Under the pieces are notes generated by a model. That model saw nothing but the letters and a program-made list of their open reading frames with translations, ran no database searches and was not told the origin of the DNA. The translations under genes were made by a program, and so were the position numbers. From positions 1 to 35,102 of the forward strand of contig CAJVYU010000024.1 in assembly GCA_913009735.1 (NCBI GenBank): a DNA stretch of 35,102 nt, written 5' to 3'. Origin of the DNA: an uncultured Fidelibacterota bacterium. Lineage in GTDB: Bacteria; Fidelibacterota; Marinisomatia; Marinisomatales; TCS55. This document shows, piece by piece, positions 19,082 to 26,681 of the stretch (the stretch's first letter is position 1; each line of letters starts with the position of its first letter).

Positions 19082-19909
19082 ATGAATAAACATAAACACA
19101 TAATTATTTTACTCATATTAGCCATGTGCGGTCTCTGGGGACAACACTATAGAGTGGGAGACTATGTTGATAATTTTTCTGATTCACTTTGTAGTATGAA
19201 TGCCCAATGGTCCTTATTTGATTACTATGGCGAGGTGAATGGGGGAAATCAAAATGTTATTTGGTTGATATTTTTTAATTCTTCTTCACGGAAATGTCAA
19301 TTGGAAGCATCGTATACTCAATTGCTTTTTGAAACATTCAATGACGATGGACTAGTAACTTTGGGGATTGGCTCCGGGTGGGATGAAAATCTTACCTGCA
19401 AGGATTGGGCAAAGAACTTTGGTGTTGTATTCCCTATTATTAGTGATGACCGATTAAATTTACGAAACCTATTCGCAGATGGGACTGTTCCTCATCACGT
19501 GTTGATTGATCATACAATGCGTATTGTATATTCAGATAAGGGATCAATTATGCCCCCGAATGGATCTGATTTCCTGGTTACATTAAATACAGCTTTACAA
19601 AATATGAATACGTTATCCTCAATTAATGATGATATCCTCCCTCAAAAAGTAAAATTAAATCCTTGTTATCCCAATCCATTTAATAATAAAACGACTATTA
19701 ATTACGAAATAAGGGAGCAAACACACGTTGCTATTAATGTAATAGACATACAGGGAAATGGTTTTTATCCATTGAAAATGTATAATGCCCAAACTCCCGG
19801 TCAATATTCATTCAGTTGGGACGCAGATGAATTTTCCAGTGGAGTTTATTTTATTCAGTTAGTCACTGATTTTCAAACGCTCAATCAAAAAGTACTACTT
19901 GTTAAATAA
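19082..19909 (+). CDS. Secreted thioredoxin-fold (redoxin-like) protein with T9SS-type tail
   Basis: A 275-residue exported protein. The signal peptide is about 1-20 (ending CGLWGQ). Residues about 25-175 resemble AhpC/TSA-redoxin proteins: VIWLIFFNSSSRKCQLEAS sits where these have the CxxC, followed by FPIISDD, the cis-Pro-like TVPHHVLID and IVYSDKG. In place of CxxC only one Cys remains (SRKC), so ordinary disulfide reductase chemistry is doubtful. The last 75 or so residues are a Por sorting domain (CYPNPFNNKTTINYEI, FSSGVYFIQLV). It follows the TonB receptor by 74 bases and ends at a clear terminator, so it may be the last gene of the signalling cassette. Function is not known. Confidence 0.72.
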   Translation: MNKHKHIIILLILAMCGLWGQHYRVGDYVDNFSDSLCSMNAQWSLFDYYGEVNGGNQNVIWLIFFNSSSRKCQLEASYTQLLFETFNDDGLVTLGIGSGWDENLTCKDWAKNFGVVFPIISDDRLNLRNLFADGTVPHHVLIDHTMRIVYSDKGSIMPPNGSDFLVTLNTALQNMNTLSSINDDILPQKVKLNPCYPNPFNNKTTINYEIREQTHVAINVIDIQGNGFYPLKMYNAQTPGQYSFSWDADEFSSGVYFIQLVTDFQTLNQKVLLVK

Positions 19910-19930
19910 CTTCCGGTTAACCAATAATTA

Positions 19931-19957
19931 AAACCACCTTTGCCAGTGGTTTTTTTG
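19931..19957 (+). terminator. Intrinsic terminator after the redoxin-like gene
   Basis: AAACCAC (19931-19937) pairs with GTGGTTT (19946-19952) around an eight-base loop, and a run of Ts follows. It begins about 20 bases after the stop and separates the receptor cluster from the FAH gene. Confidence 0.85.
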
Positions 19958-19977
19958 TTTAAAAATTTTAAAATTTC

Positions 19978-20661
19978 ATGAATTATTTTAATTCTCGACC
20001 TGAAACTTCAATCCCAATATCAGGGTCAAATGATTTATTTCTTGTCCATAGAATTTTCTGTGTAGGCAGAAATTATAAAAAGCATATTGATGAGATGGGC
20101 TATGAAGAAAATGACATTCCATTTGTATTTTTTATGAAACCACCGGAAGCTATCGTAACAGATGGACAAAAAATTGCTATTCCGGATTTTACAAACAATT
20201 TTCAACATGAGGCGGAACTGGTTATTGCTATTGGTAAGGAAGGTAAAAAAATACCTGAAGAGAATGCATTAGAGCATATTTTTGGCTATTCTGTGGGAAT
20301 TGATTTAACATGTAGAGATATACAAAACGAAGCAAAGAAAAAAGGACGCCCTTGGACATTAGCCAAGAGCATACCTTATTCAGCACCGGTTTCTGATATT
20401 ACGCCAGCGGATGAATCCGGACACCTGAATGAGGGTAATATTCGCTTAAGTGTAAATGGTGAAATCCGTCAAAACAGCAATTTAAAACACATGATCAGAT
20501 CAGTACCGAAAATCATTTCAAATCTTTCTCAATTTTATACATTATTCCCCGGAGATATTATTTTTACCGGTACTCCTGAAGGTGTGGGGAAGTTGGAAAG
20601 TGGTGACATTGTTTTTGCGGAAATTGACAGATTACAACCATTGACCATAACAATTGCGTAG
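19978..20661 (+). CDS. Fumarylacetoacetate hydrolase (FAH) family protein
   Basis: A 227-residue member of the short FAH family, which includes acylpyruvate hydrolase and oxaloacetate tautomerase (FAHD1/YcgM). Metal ligands are E78 and E80 in QHEAELV and D109 in GIDLTCRD. K130 (TLAKS) and the closing TGTPEGVGKLESGD motif are also typical. It lacks the SH3-like N-terminal domain of true fumarylacetoacetases. It precedes the YjbQ pair by 28 bases and may share their transcript. Whether it is a hydrolase, decarboxylase or tautomerase cannot be told from sequence. Confidence 0.9.
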   Translation: MNYFNSRPETSIPISGSNDLFLVHRIFCVGRNYKKHIDEMGYEENDIPFVFFMKPPEAIVTDGQKIAIPDFTNNFQHEAELVIAIGKEGKKIPEENALEHIFGYSVGIDLTCRDIQNEAKKKGRPWTLAKSIPYSAPVSDITPADESGHLNEGNIRLSVNGEIRQNSNLKHMIRSVPKIISNLSQFYTLFPGDIIFTGTPEGVGKLESGDIVFAEIDRLQPLTITIA

Positions 20662-20689
20662 TATCTGAATTAAATCATAAGGAGAAGCG

Positions 20690-21112
20690 ATGAAAACATT
20701 TCATAAGGAGCTTTGGTTTCATATCCCCGAACGGATGGGATTTGTTAATATTACATCTGATGTTGAGGCTGCTTTATATGAAAGTGGGATCCTAAATGGG
20801 CTATGCCTGGTCAACGCGATGCATATTACCGCATCCGTATTCATTAATGATGATGAACCGGGATTGCATGAAGATTACAAACGCTGGCTGGAAGAACTGG
20901 CGCCATTTGACGCCAGCCCTGATCGATATCACCATAACAGGACTGGGGAAGATAACGGAGATGCCCACCATAAACGGCAGATTATGGGAAGAGAAGTGGT
21001 TGTGGCTATAACGGATGGGCATTTACATTTTGGTCCCTGGGAACAAATCTTCTATGGTGAATTTGACGGTAGAAGAGACAAACGGGTACTGGTTAAAATT
21101 ATTGGAGAATGA
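20690..21112 (+). CDS. YjbQ/UPF0047 family protein, first of a tandem pair
   Basis: A 140-residue protein of the UPF0047 family (YjbQ). Its E. coli member can replace thiamine-phosphate synthase weakly in vivo, but its true role is unsettled. Family marks are [15 protein letters not shown], a His-rich stretch [17 protein letters not shown], and [18 protein letters not shown] near the end. An AAGGAG lies just before the ATG. The next gene is a paralogue that starts two bases after this stop. Confidence 0.88.
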   Translation: MKTFHKELWFHIPERMGFVNITSDVEAALYESGILNGLCLVNAMHITASVFINDDEPGLHEDYKRWLEELAPFDASPDRYHHNRTGEDNGDAHHKRQIMGREVVVAITDGHLHFGPWEQIFYGEFDGRRDKRVLVKIIGE

Positions 21113-21113
21113 A

Positions 21114-21521
21114 ATGCTATTCAGAAAAGAACTAACATTTTCCACCGATCACCGGGAAGACCTCGTTGATATTACTGCAGAAATAAATGCAGTCATTTCT
21201 GAATCAGGTATGGATAGCGGGGTGTGCAATATTTATGTACCCCATGCTACGTCCGGAGTAGTCGTGAATGAAAATGACGATCCAAATATTATCGATGACG
21301 TTTTGGGTGTTTTAAGAAAACTGGCCCCCCGCGGTACTTTTCTACATGATCGAATCGATGGAAATGGCGATGCACACGTGAAATCAGCTATTGTAGGACC
21401 AAGCGAAACAATTCCTTTTGAAAATGGACGACTCCTCTTAGGTACTTGGCAGAGTGTTATGTTATGCGAATTTGATGGTCCTAAACATCGGCGTAAAGTG
21501 ATCGTAACACTACTAACCTGA
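21114..21521 (+). CDS. YjbQ/UPF0047 family protein, second of a tandem pair
   Basis: A 135-residue paralogue of the preceding protein: VPHATSGVVVNENDDP, DGNGDAHVKSAIVGPSE and LGTWQSVMLCEFDGPKHRR match the family closely. It is nearer to the family consensus than the first copy (PHATSG and GTWQ kept). The ATG at 21114 is preceded by GGAGAA inside the end of the first gene. An open frame from 21015 would overlap the first gene by 98 bases and is not needed. The two proteins may form a mixed oligomer, as YjbQ proteins are trimers. Confidence 0.9.
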   Translation: MLFRKELTFSTDHREDLVDITAEINAVISESGMDSGVCNIYVPHATSGVVVNENDDPNIIDDVLGVLRKLAPRGTFLHDRIDGNGDAHVKSAIVGPSETIPFENGRLLLGTWQSVMLCEFDGPKHRRKVIVTLLT

Positions 21522-21535
21522 ATAATCCACACCAA

Positions 21536-21580
21536 TAATTGTTATTGCGAGGCCCGATGAAATCGGAACATGGCAATCTC
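21536..21580. repeat. Dispersed palindromic repeat, copy 1
   Basis: TAATTGT, two bases, then TTGCGAGG, a CCGAT-GAA-ATCGG hairpin, and GGCAATCTC. The ends ATTGC and GCAAT also pair. Copy 2 at 28464-28512 has the same outer blocks with a different inner stem. Confidence 0.75.
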
Positions 21581-21961
21581 TTTCAGTAAACAAACTCTAA
21601 TGCATCAATAATCCACGGGTTTTTGCAGAACCAAGCTTGTCTGCCTAAAGGCTGAAGGCGAAGCGTAGGCGTGGCGTGGACTCAACTACCTTGAAAGGTA
21701 TATTAATAACACAAAATTTTCATATTCCACCTTCTTAAGGAGATGTATTGTTACTTTAATAGATGCTTTAACATATCTGCTTTATTTGAAAGAAATTTTG
21801 TAAAGAACAGAATTCAGTTGCCTTTATTAGGGTTTATTTCCAAGTAACATCATTATTCTAGGAATACCGGATGGTGGTAAAATTGGAAACTGGTAATACA
21901 ATTGTTGTAAAAATTGAGTGTCTCATACTGCGTACCTGGTCTTTTTTTAAAACAATATTTT

Positions 21962-22123
21962 AGAACCCTTTGATAAACTTATTGCATAAATTAAAAAGTT
22001 TAAAATTTTCCTGTTTTTCGTTGGAAAATTTGTTCATAGCGTTGCTATAAACTGTATTTTCCGCCTTAATCAGACAAATTTTTACTCTTTTTTCTTCACA
22101 CATCAGGTTTATCAAAGGGTTCT
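21962..22123. mobile_element. Candidate MITE: 162 bp with perfect 17-bp terminal inverted repeats
   Basis: AGAACCCTTTGATAAAC at 21962-21978 is the exact reverse complement of 22107-22123. The 128 bases between hold no gene but a small hairpin ATAGC-GTT-GCTAT (22036-22048). TATTT occurs just outside both ends (21956-21960 and 22124-22128), a possible 5-bp target duplication, though one extra T lies between it and the left end. No transposase is in the window. It could instead be a regulatory structure of the ABC operon. Confidence 0.5.
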
Positions 22124-22228
22124 TATTTGAATTCGCTCCATTTTTTAACCATTTTGCTTAGTGGAACAAAACGAATATTTATGAGTTAATTCAATATTAT
22201 TTATTGATTAACCAGGGAGTTAATATCA

Positions 22229-23173
22229 ATGATCCGAGTTAAAGATTTATCAAAAGACTATGGCGAAGTGCAAGCCGTTAAATCGATAAATTTCGAGATT
22301 CCACGTGGACAGATTGTCGGGTTTCTTGGTGCAAATGGTGCCGGAAAAACCACTACTTTACAGATGATCACCGGTTATCTGATACCAACAGGAGGTATTG
22401 TTGAAGTAGATGATTTAAATATTTCGGATCATGCAGAGGAAATTCAAAAACGAATCGGATACTTACCTGAACTGAATCCTTTGTACGGAGAAATGATTGT
22501 ACATGATTATCTTTCATTTATAGCTGATATTCGAGGTATTCGAGGACGGGAATTTAGAGAAGCTTTGCACCGAATCGTTGACCAATGCGGTTTGAAAAGT
22601 ATAGTTCACAGACAAATATCGGAATGTTCAAAAGGATATCGCCAGCGCATTGGTTTGGCAGCATCCATGATCCATGATCCGGATATACTGATATTGGATG
22701 AACCGGTGACAGGGTTAGATCCAAATCAGATTGTAGAAATCCGGGAATTGATTAAAAATCTGGGAAAGAAAAAACTAGTGCTGATGTCCAGTCATATTCT
22801 CCAGGAAATTCAGGCAACAGTGGACAGAATCATTATTATCCACGAGGGTGAGATAGTTGCGGATGGAACCAATGAAGAACTGATGAGCAGCTTCATGGGG
22901 AATGTCCTCTTGACAATGGAAACAAATTTATCACAGGATGATCAAATCAAGGAAATGAGCGATTCAGTCCCAGCGATAAAAATCGTTTCTTCGGATCCCA
23001 TACCGAATGGACATAAAATTCATCTGGAATACAAACGGGAAGAAGATCCACGTGAGCAAATTTTTAAATATGCAGTTAATAAAGGATGGGTCATCTTGAG
23101 CATGACACCGCATACAGCCAAACTCGAAGATATTTTCAGAGATCTGACTGTGACAGGAGGAAACGATGCATAA
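22229..23173 (+). CDS. ABC transporter ATP-binding protein, GldA-like
   Basis: The ATPase of an ABC-2 type exporter, 314 residues. Walker A GANGAGKTT is at 34-42, the signature is SKGYRQR at 134-140 in place of LSGGQ, and Walker B ILILDEP is at 153-159. The D-loop TGLDPNQ and the switch His in SSHILQE follow. The extra C-terminal part (about 220-314) is usual in GldA and Nos-type ATPases. Gene order (ATPase, permease, GldG-like, DUF4340) matches the Gld-type cassette found across the FCB group. GldA/F/G are needed for gliding in Flavobacterium, but in non-gliding relatives their role is unclear. GGGAG before the ATG is a good binding site. Confidence 0.9.
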   Translation: MIRVKDLSKDYGEVQAVKSINFEIPRGQIVGFLGANGAGKTTTLQMITGYLIPTGGIVEVDDLNISDHAEEIQKRIGYLPELNPLYGEMIVHDYLSFIADIRGIRGREFREALHRIVDQCGLKSIVHRQISECSKGYRQRIGLAASMIHDPDILILDEPVTGLDPNQIVEIRELIKNLGKKKLVLMSSHILQEIQATVDRIIIIHEGEIVADGTNEELMSSFMGNVLLTMETNLSQDDQIKEMSDSVPAIKIVSSDPIPNGHKIHLEYKREEDPREQIFKYAVNKGWVILSMTPHTAKLEDIFRDLTVTGGNDA

Positions 23174-23879
23174 TACGAAATCTGTATTTCTTAAGGAAAT
23201 CCGTTCATTTTTCAATAGTCCTATGGCCTACATTTTTCTCGTCATTTTTGCTGTAGTGAACGGCTATTTCTTTGTGAATACTTTTTTTCTTATTGGGCAG
23301 GCAGATATGAGGTCATTATTTCGGGTGGTTCCCTTAGTATACCTCTTTTTTATCCCGGCTTTAGCCATGGGTCTTATTGCCAAGGAGAAAAATACAGGGA
23401 CAATGGAAATCATCGACACTCTACCCTTAAAAACTTATGAATTTGTTATTGGGAAATTTCTCGCAGCCTTTTCGCTGATTCTATTAGGACTTTTGGCAAC
23501 AAGTGTTCATTTAATTACGCTGATAAGCGTTGGAACAAACGTGGACTATGGATCTGTCATCAGCGGTTATTTAGGGTTAGCTCTTGTGGGTGGGGTTTAT
23601 GCATCCGTTGGCATTTTTGCCAGCAGTGTGACGGATAACCAGGTTGTTGCGTTTATCATTGGCGTTTTCCTGGTCCTAATATTTTTTCTCATGGATTGGA
23701 TGCTGATTTTTATGCCGAGTGCATTAGCCGGTATTATTCAGTTTTTAAGTGTCAATTATCATTTATCAAATATTTCCAGAGGAGTCATTGATTCGAGAAA
23801 CTTGATTTATTTCTTTTCACTCATTGGCTTTTTTCTTTACATGACTGTTCAAACACTTGCAGCACGGAAATGGAGGTAA
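23166..23879 (+). CDS. ABC-2 type permease, GldF-like
   Basis: A 237-residue integral membrane protein with about six spans, in the typical ABC-2 arrangement: short cytoplasmic start (KSVFLKEIRSFFNSPMAYIF), a span at about 17-38, and others near 56, 99, 137, 165 and 212. The segment GLIAKEKNTGTMEIIDTLPL is the conserved coupling region of this permease group. It overlaps the ATPase gene by eight bases, and the next gene's binding site lies at its end, so the genes form one transcript. Confidence 0.9.
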   Translation: MHNTKSVFLKEIRSFFNSPMAYIFLVIFAVVNGYFFVNTFFLIGQADMRSLFRVVPLVYLFFIPALAMGLIAKEKNTGTMEIIDTLPLKTYEFVIGKFLAAFSLILLGLLATSVHLITLISVGTNVDYGSVISGYLGLALVGGVYASVGIFASSVTDNQVVAFIIGVFLVLIFFLMDWMLIFMPSALAGIIQFLSVNYHLSNISRGVIDSRNLIYFFSLIGFFLYMTVQTLAARKWR

Positions 23880-23881
23880 GC

Positions 23882-25396
23882 ATGAAATTTGATTTAAAAC
23901 GATCCGTATTTCTTTCTGTTGCTGCCATTGGCTTGGCTCTTGTTTTATTAAATTTGGTTTCCCGGAACTGGTTCATTCGCCTGGATTTAACTGACAATAA
24001 AATGTATTCACTGTCCGAATCCAGTAAAAATGTTCTTAAGCAAATTGATGACTTATTGACCATGAAGGTGTATTTCTCCGATGATTTACCGGGTGAATAT
24101 GGAAATAACCGTCGTTATCTACAGGATATTCTGGAAGAATACGCTGCATTTTCTGATGGAAATCTGCGCTTTGAATTTTATAAACCGGGAGCAGATGATA
24201 AACTGGAACAGGAAGCCCAGAAAGCGGGAGTTCAGCCCGTTCAATTGCAAGTAGTTGAAAATGATAAAATGGAAGTAAAACGTGTATTGATGGGATTGAC
24301 CATTCAATATGAAGATCAGAAAGAAGTGATTCCCCTGATTCAATCCACGACCGGGTTGGAATATGAAATTACGACTAAAATAAAAAAATTGGTTGATGCG
24401 AATAAAAAAGTCATTGCTATTGTTAACACCGACGAAGATCCGGAAATCCAAAACCAGAATATTTCCATGTTACTGCGTCAGCGCTACCAGGTACGAAATA
24501 TCAATCTGGCGCAATCTATTCCGGATAATATTGATGTTATCCTGATTAACGGCGTCAAAGATTCATTATCAACGGACGCAAAAGAAAATCTGACAGCATT
24601 TATTAACCGCGGGGGCAATATTTTTATCGCACAAGGTCGTATTTACACGGATTTACAGACACAAAGAGCCACTCCCATACAATCTGATATTTTTGATTTG
24701 TTATATTCGTCAGGGTTGAAAATACAGGAAAACCTCGTATTAGATCGTAATTGCAGCCGGGTAAGTGTTCAGCAAAATATGGGATTTATTCGGATGAATG
24801 TTCCTATGGAATATCCATTTTTACCCATTGTCCGGAATTTTAATAAAGATGAAATAATTGTAAAAGGTTTGGAACAATTGTCTGTCTTTTTCCCAAGCGA
24901 AATTGATCTGGACTCTGTCCCGAATAATGTGAATGTAACTCCTTTGTTTTCGAGTTCGAACCACTCATCTACCATGACAGGGTCATATAATTTAAACCCG
25001 GATCCAAAATCTAACCCTGCTTTGCGTGCATTGAATGGTCCTGGAAAAATATTAGCTGCCAAAGCGGAAATATCAAATATTGAAACCGGTTTAAACAGCC
25101 AGATTATTCTTATTTCTGACTCCCGGTTTCTTTTGGATGACGGAGGAGGGCGTATCCCTGAAAACCACATTTTTTTAATGAACGCAATTGACTATTTGGC
25201 TGGAGATCAGGATTTGATTGCTCTCCGTTCAAGGGAAATAACAAACCGCCCACTGGAAGATATTTCTGATGATGCGAAAAAAACGTGGAAATGGATTAAT
25301 ATCACACTACCATCAATCCTGATTATTGGATTTGGCTTTTTCCGGTTACAGCGTCAGCGAAAACGTGCAAGTATTTTGGAGGAAATTTATGACTAA
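23882..25396 (+). CDS. GldG-like ABC auxiliary protein (ABC_transp_aux family)
   Basis: A 504-residue protein with one membrane span at each end (about 8-26 and 468-485, PSILIIGFGFF) and a large periplasmic part between. RLDLTDNKMYSLSESSKNVL after the first span is the family hallmark, and the middle matches the GldG/Mxa region (VYFSDDLPGEY, GNIFIAQGR). It works with GldA and GldF in an unknown way. A GGAGG at 23872-23876 decides the start at the ATG of 23882, four codons later than the longest reading frame. It overlaps the next gene by eight bases. Confidence 0.9.
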   Translation: MKFDLKRSVFLSVAAIGLALVLLNLVSRNWFIRLDLTDNKMYSLSESSKNVLKQIDDLLTMKVYFSDDLPGEYGNNRRYLQDILEEYAAFSDGNLRFEFYKPGADDKLEQEAQKAGVQPVQLQVVENDKMEVKRVLMGLTIQYEDQKEVIPLIQSTTGLEYEITTKIKKLVDANKKVIAIVNTDEDPEIQNQNISMLLRQRYQVRNINLAQSIPDNIDVILINGVKDSLSTDAKENLTAFINRGGNIFIAQGRIYTDLQTQRATPIQSDIFDLLYSSGLKIQENLVLDRNCSRVSVQQNMGFIRMNVPMEYPFLPIVRNFNKDEIIVKGLEQLSVFFPSEIDLDSVPNNVNVTPLFSSSNHSSTMTGSYNLNPDPKSNPALRALNGPGKILAAKAEISNIETGLNSQIILISDSRFLLDDGGGRIPENHIFLMNAIDYLAGDQDLIALRSREITNRPLEDISDDAKKTWKWINITLPSILIIGFGFFRLQRQRKRASILEEIYD

Positions 25397-25949
25397 ACAA
25401 TGGCAGATAATTCTGATCATCCTCGGTATACTGGTCGTGCTATATGTTATAGACAATTACGGTCAACAGAAATTGTCCACGTCTACGGATTCAATTTTTC
25501 CATTTGAAAAAGACGATGTCTATTCATTTCGTATTTCAAAAGGGATCGATTTACTTGAATTGACGAGAAGTGATTCAATCTGGACAATTACTAACCAGGA
25601 TTCATTAGTCGTTAAACCAGTTATCTTGAATAAATTTTTTGACCAATCTTTGAAAGTCAAACGAGAGTCACTTATATCGAAAAATCCTGATAAATGGAGT
25701 ACATATTCTGTTGATGATTCTACGGGAACTCAATTGATTATTTATGATGAAAACCGCTCTGAAATCGGCAGAGCAGTGTTCGGTAGATCCAAATCAGAGT
25801 GGAGCAAGAATTTTGTTCGTATTGGAGATGAAAAAGAAGTATATCAAACCAATACCAATATCATGTATCAACTTCAAACACGGCCAACATATTGGGGTGA
25901 GAAACCCAAACCGCCGGAACCGGCTGCGATGGATACAACCGATAGTTAA
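25389..25949 (+). CDS. DUF4340-containing membrane-anchored protein
   Basis: A 186-residue protein with one N-terminal span (about 5-21, IILIILGILVVLYVI) and a periplasmic DUF4340 region: repeated beta units such as VYSFRISKGIDLLELTRSD, SIWTITN and YQTNTNIMYQLQTRP. Proteins with DUF4340 commonly sit beside GldG-like genes and may be part of the same complex. The start at 25389 has GGAGG at the right distance and lies inside the end of the GldG-like gene. It ends in a proline-rich tail (KPKPPEP). It is shorter than many DUF4340 proteins, with one repeat unit instead of two. Confidence 0.8.
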   Translation: MTKQWQIILIILGILVVLYVIDNYGQQKLSTSTDSIFPFEKDDVYSFRISKGIDLLELTRSDSIWTITNQDSLVVKPVILNKFFDQSLKVKRESLISKNPDKWSTYSVDDSTGTQLIIYDENRSEIGRAVFGRSKSEWSKNFVRIGDEKEVYQTNTNIMYQLQTRPTYWGEKPKPPEPAAMDTTDS

Positions 25950-25974
25950 AAAGATCTCTTATTGGCCTCTTTTT
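25948..25974 (+). terminator. Possible weak terminator of the ABC operon
   Basis: AAAAAGA (25948-25954) can pair with TCTTTTT (25968-25974) right at the stop codon of the DUF4340 gene, giving a T-rich 3' arm. The stem is mostly A-T, so support is limited. Confidence 0.35.
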
Positions 25975-26311
25975 GTTCAATGATTCATTCATTATTCTGC
26001 AAGTGCTATCCAAAATAAATTAAGCGTATTTTTCTTGTATTTTTCCTCATTTACCGACAACCAAGAGTGATATTGCACAAATTCAGAAACTACTTGTTGA
26101 AAACAATCCCTCTATATAATTAAACAAATACATTTTTCTGAACGTTTGAGAATGTAATCCAAAATATTTATTTTTCTTTGAAGACCTGCCTTCATTTCAG
26201 TTACTGCGGACAGGAAAGAAACAAAAATAAAGGTTATGGTCTATAAACTTACAGAATTAGACATAAAAATATTCAACATCTACGGCGTTGGTAATCTATT
26301 ATAATTGGATG

Positions 26312-26408
26312 TTATAGACATTTGACTCCTAACGGAGTCTTTAAAATGAAAAGAAATCCCGTAGGCTTATCGTCCCGTGCTTTATGTCGGGAGATTGTAT
26401 GTCTATAA
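26312..26408. repeat. Nested inverted-repeat element
   Basis: TTATAGACAT (26312-26321) pairs with ATGTCTATAA (26399-26408). Inside are GACTCC-TAAC-GGAGTC (26324-26339) and TCCCG...CGGGA (26373-26392). The whole could fold as a multi-branched unit and looks like a dispersed intergenic repeat, but only one copy is in the window. Confidence 0.55.
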
Positions 26409-26468
26409 AAGCACTGAACCCAGCAAAAACGAAGTCCCCGAATTATTCCACAGCGAAAGCTTCTATTG

Positions 26469-26495
26469 GTACTTTTCTTACGTTAAGAAAAGTAC
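26469..26495. repeat. Perfect 12-bp hairpin upstream of the methyltransferase
   Basis: GTACTTTTCTTA (26469-26480) and TAAGAAAAGTAC (26484-26495) pair exactly around a CGT loop. No T-run follows on either strand, so it is not a classical terminator. It lies 187 bases before the methyltransferase start. Confidence 0.6.
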
Positions 26496-26681
26496 TGTAT
26501 TTAGTTAGTATCCTATACTCTTGCTGATTTACCCACCATTTCTTTAAAGACTGCAATAGAAATACTATTTGTATTAAGAAATATTTTAGATATATATGAT
26601 TATTCTGAATCGTTTGCAGTTTATAGTTTAACATAGCATATAATTGTAATTAATTTCCCATAAGTGGACTAAACTGTAATT

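Larger units (their letters stand above)
21522..22228. other. Long intergenic region carrying repeats; no gene seen
   Basis: About 700 bases before the ABC operon hold no convincing reading frame. They contain a palindromic repeat (21536-21580), a GC-rich patch around 21640-21680 with small hairpins, a TACCTT-GA-AAGGTA hairpin (21687-21700), and an element with 17-bp inverted ends (21962-22123). The operon's promoter should lie in the last 100 bases. Confidence 0.7.
25950..26681. other. Long intergenic region with structured repeats; no gene seen
   Basis: About 730 AT-rich bases between the ABC operon and the methyltransferase. No reading frame looks coding. It holds a branched repeat (26312-26408) and a perfect 12-bp hairpin (26469-26495). 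Such a gap next to a restriction-modification pair is compatible with insertion of that pair, but no att or insertion scar is visible. Confidence 0.6.

Noticed and set aside
21015-21113. A longer N-terminus for the second YjbQ protein
   Set aside because: It would overlap the first YjbQ gene by 98 bases; the ATG at 21114 has a good binding site and matches the family start.
21744-21848. A 34-codon frame after AAGGAG
   Set aside because: The AAGGAG touches the ATG with no spacing, and the peptide resembles nothing known to me.
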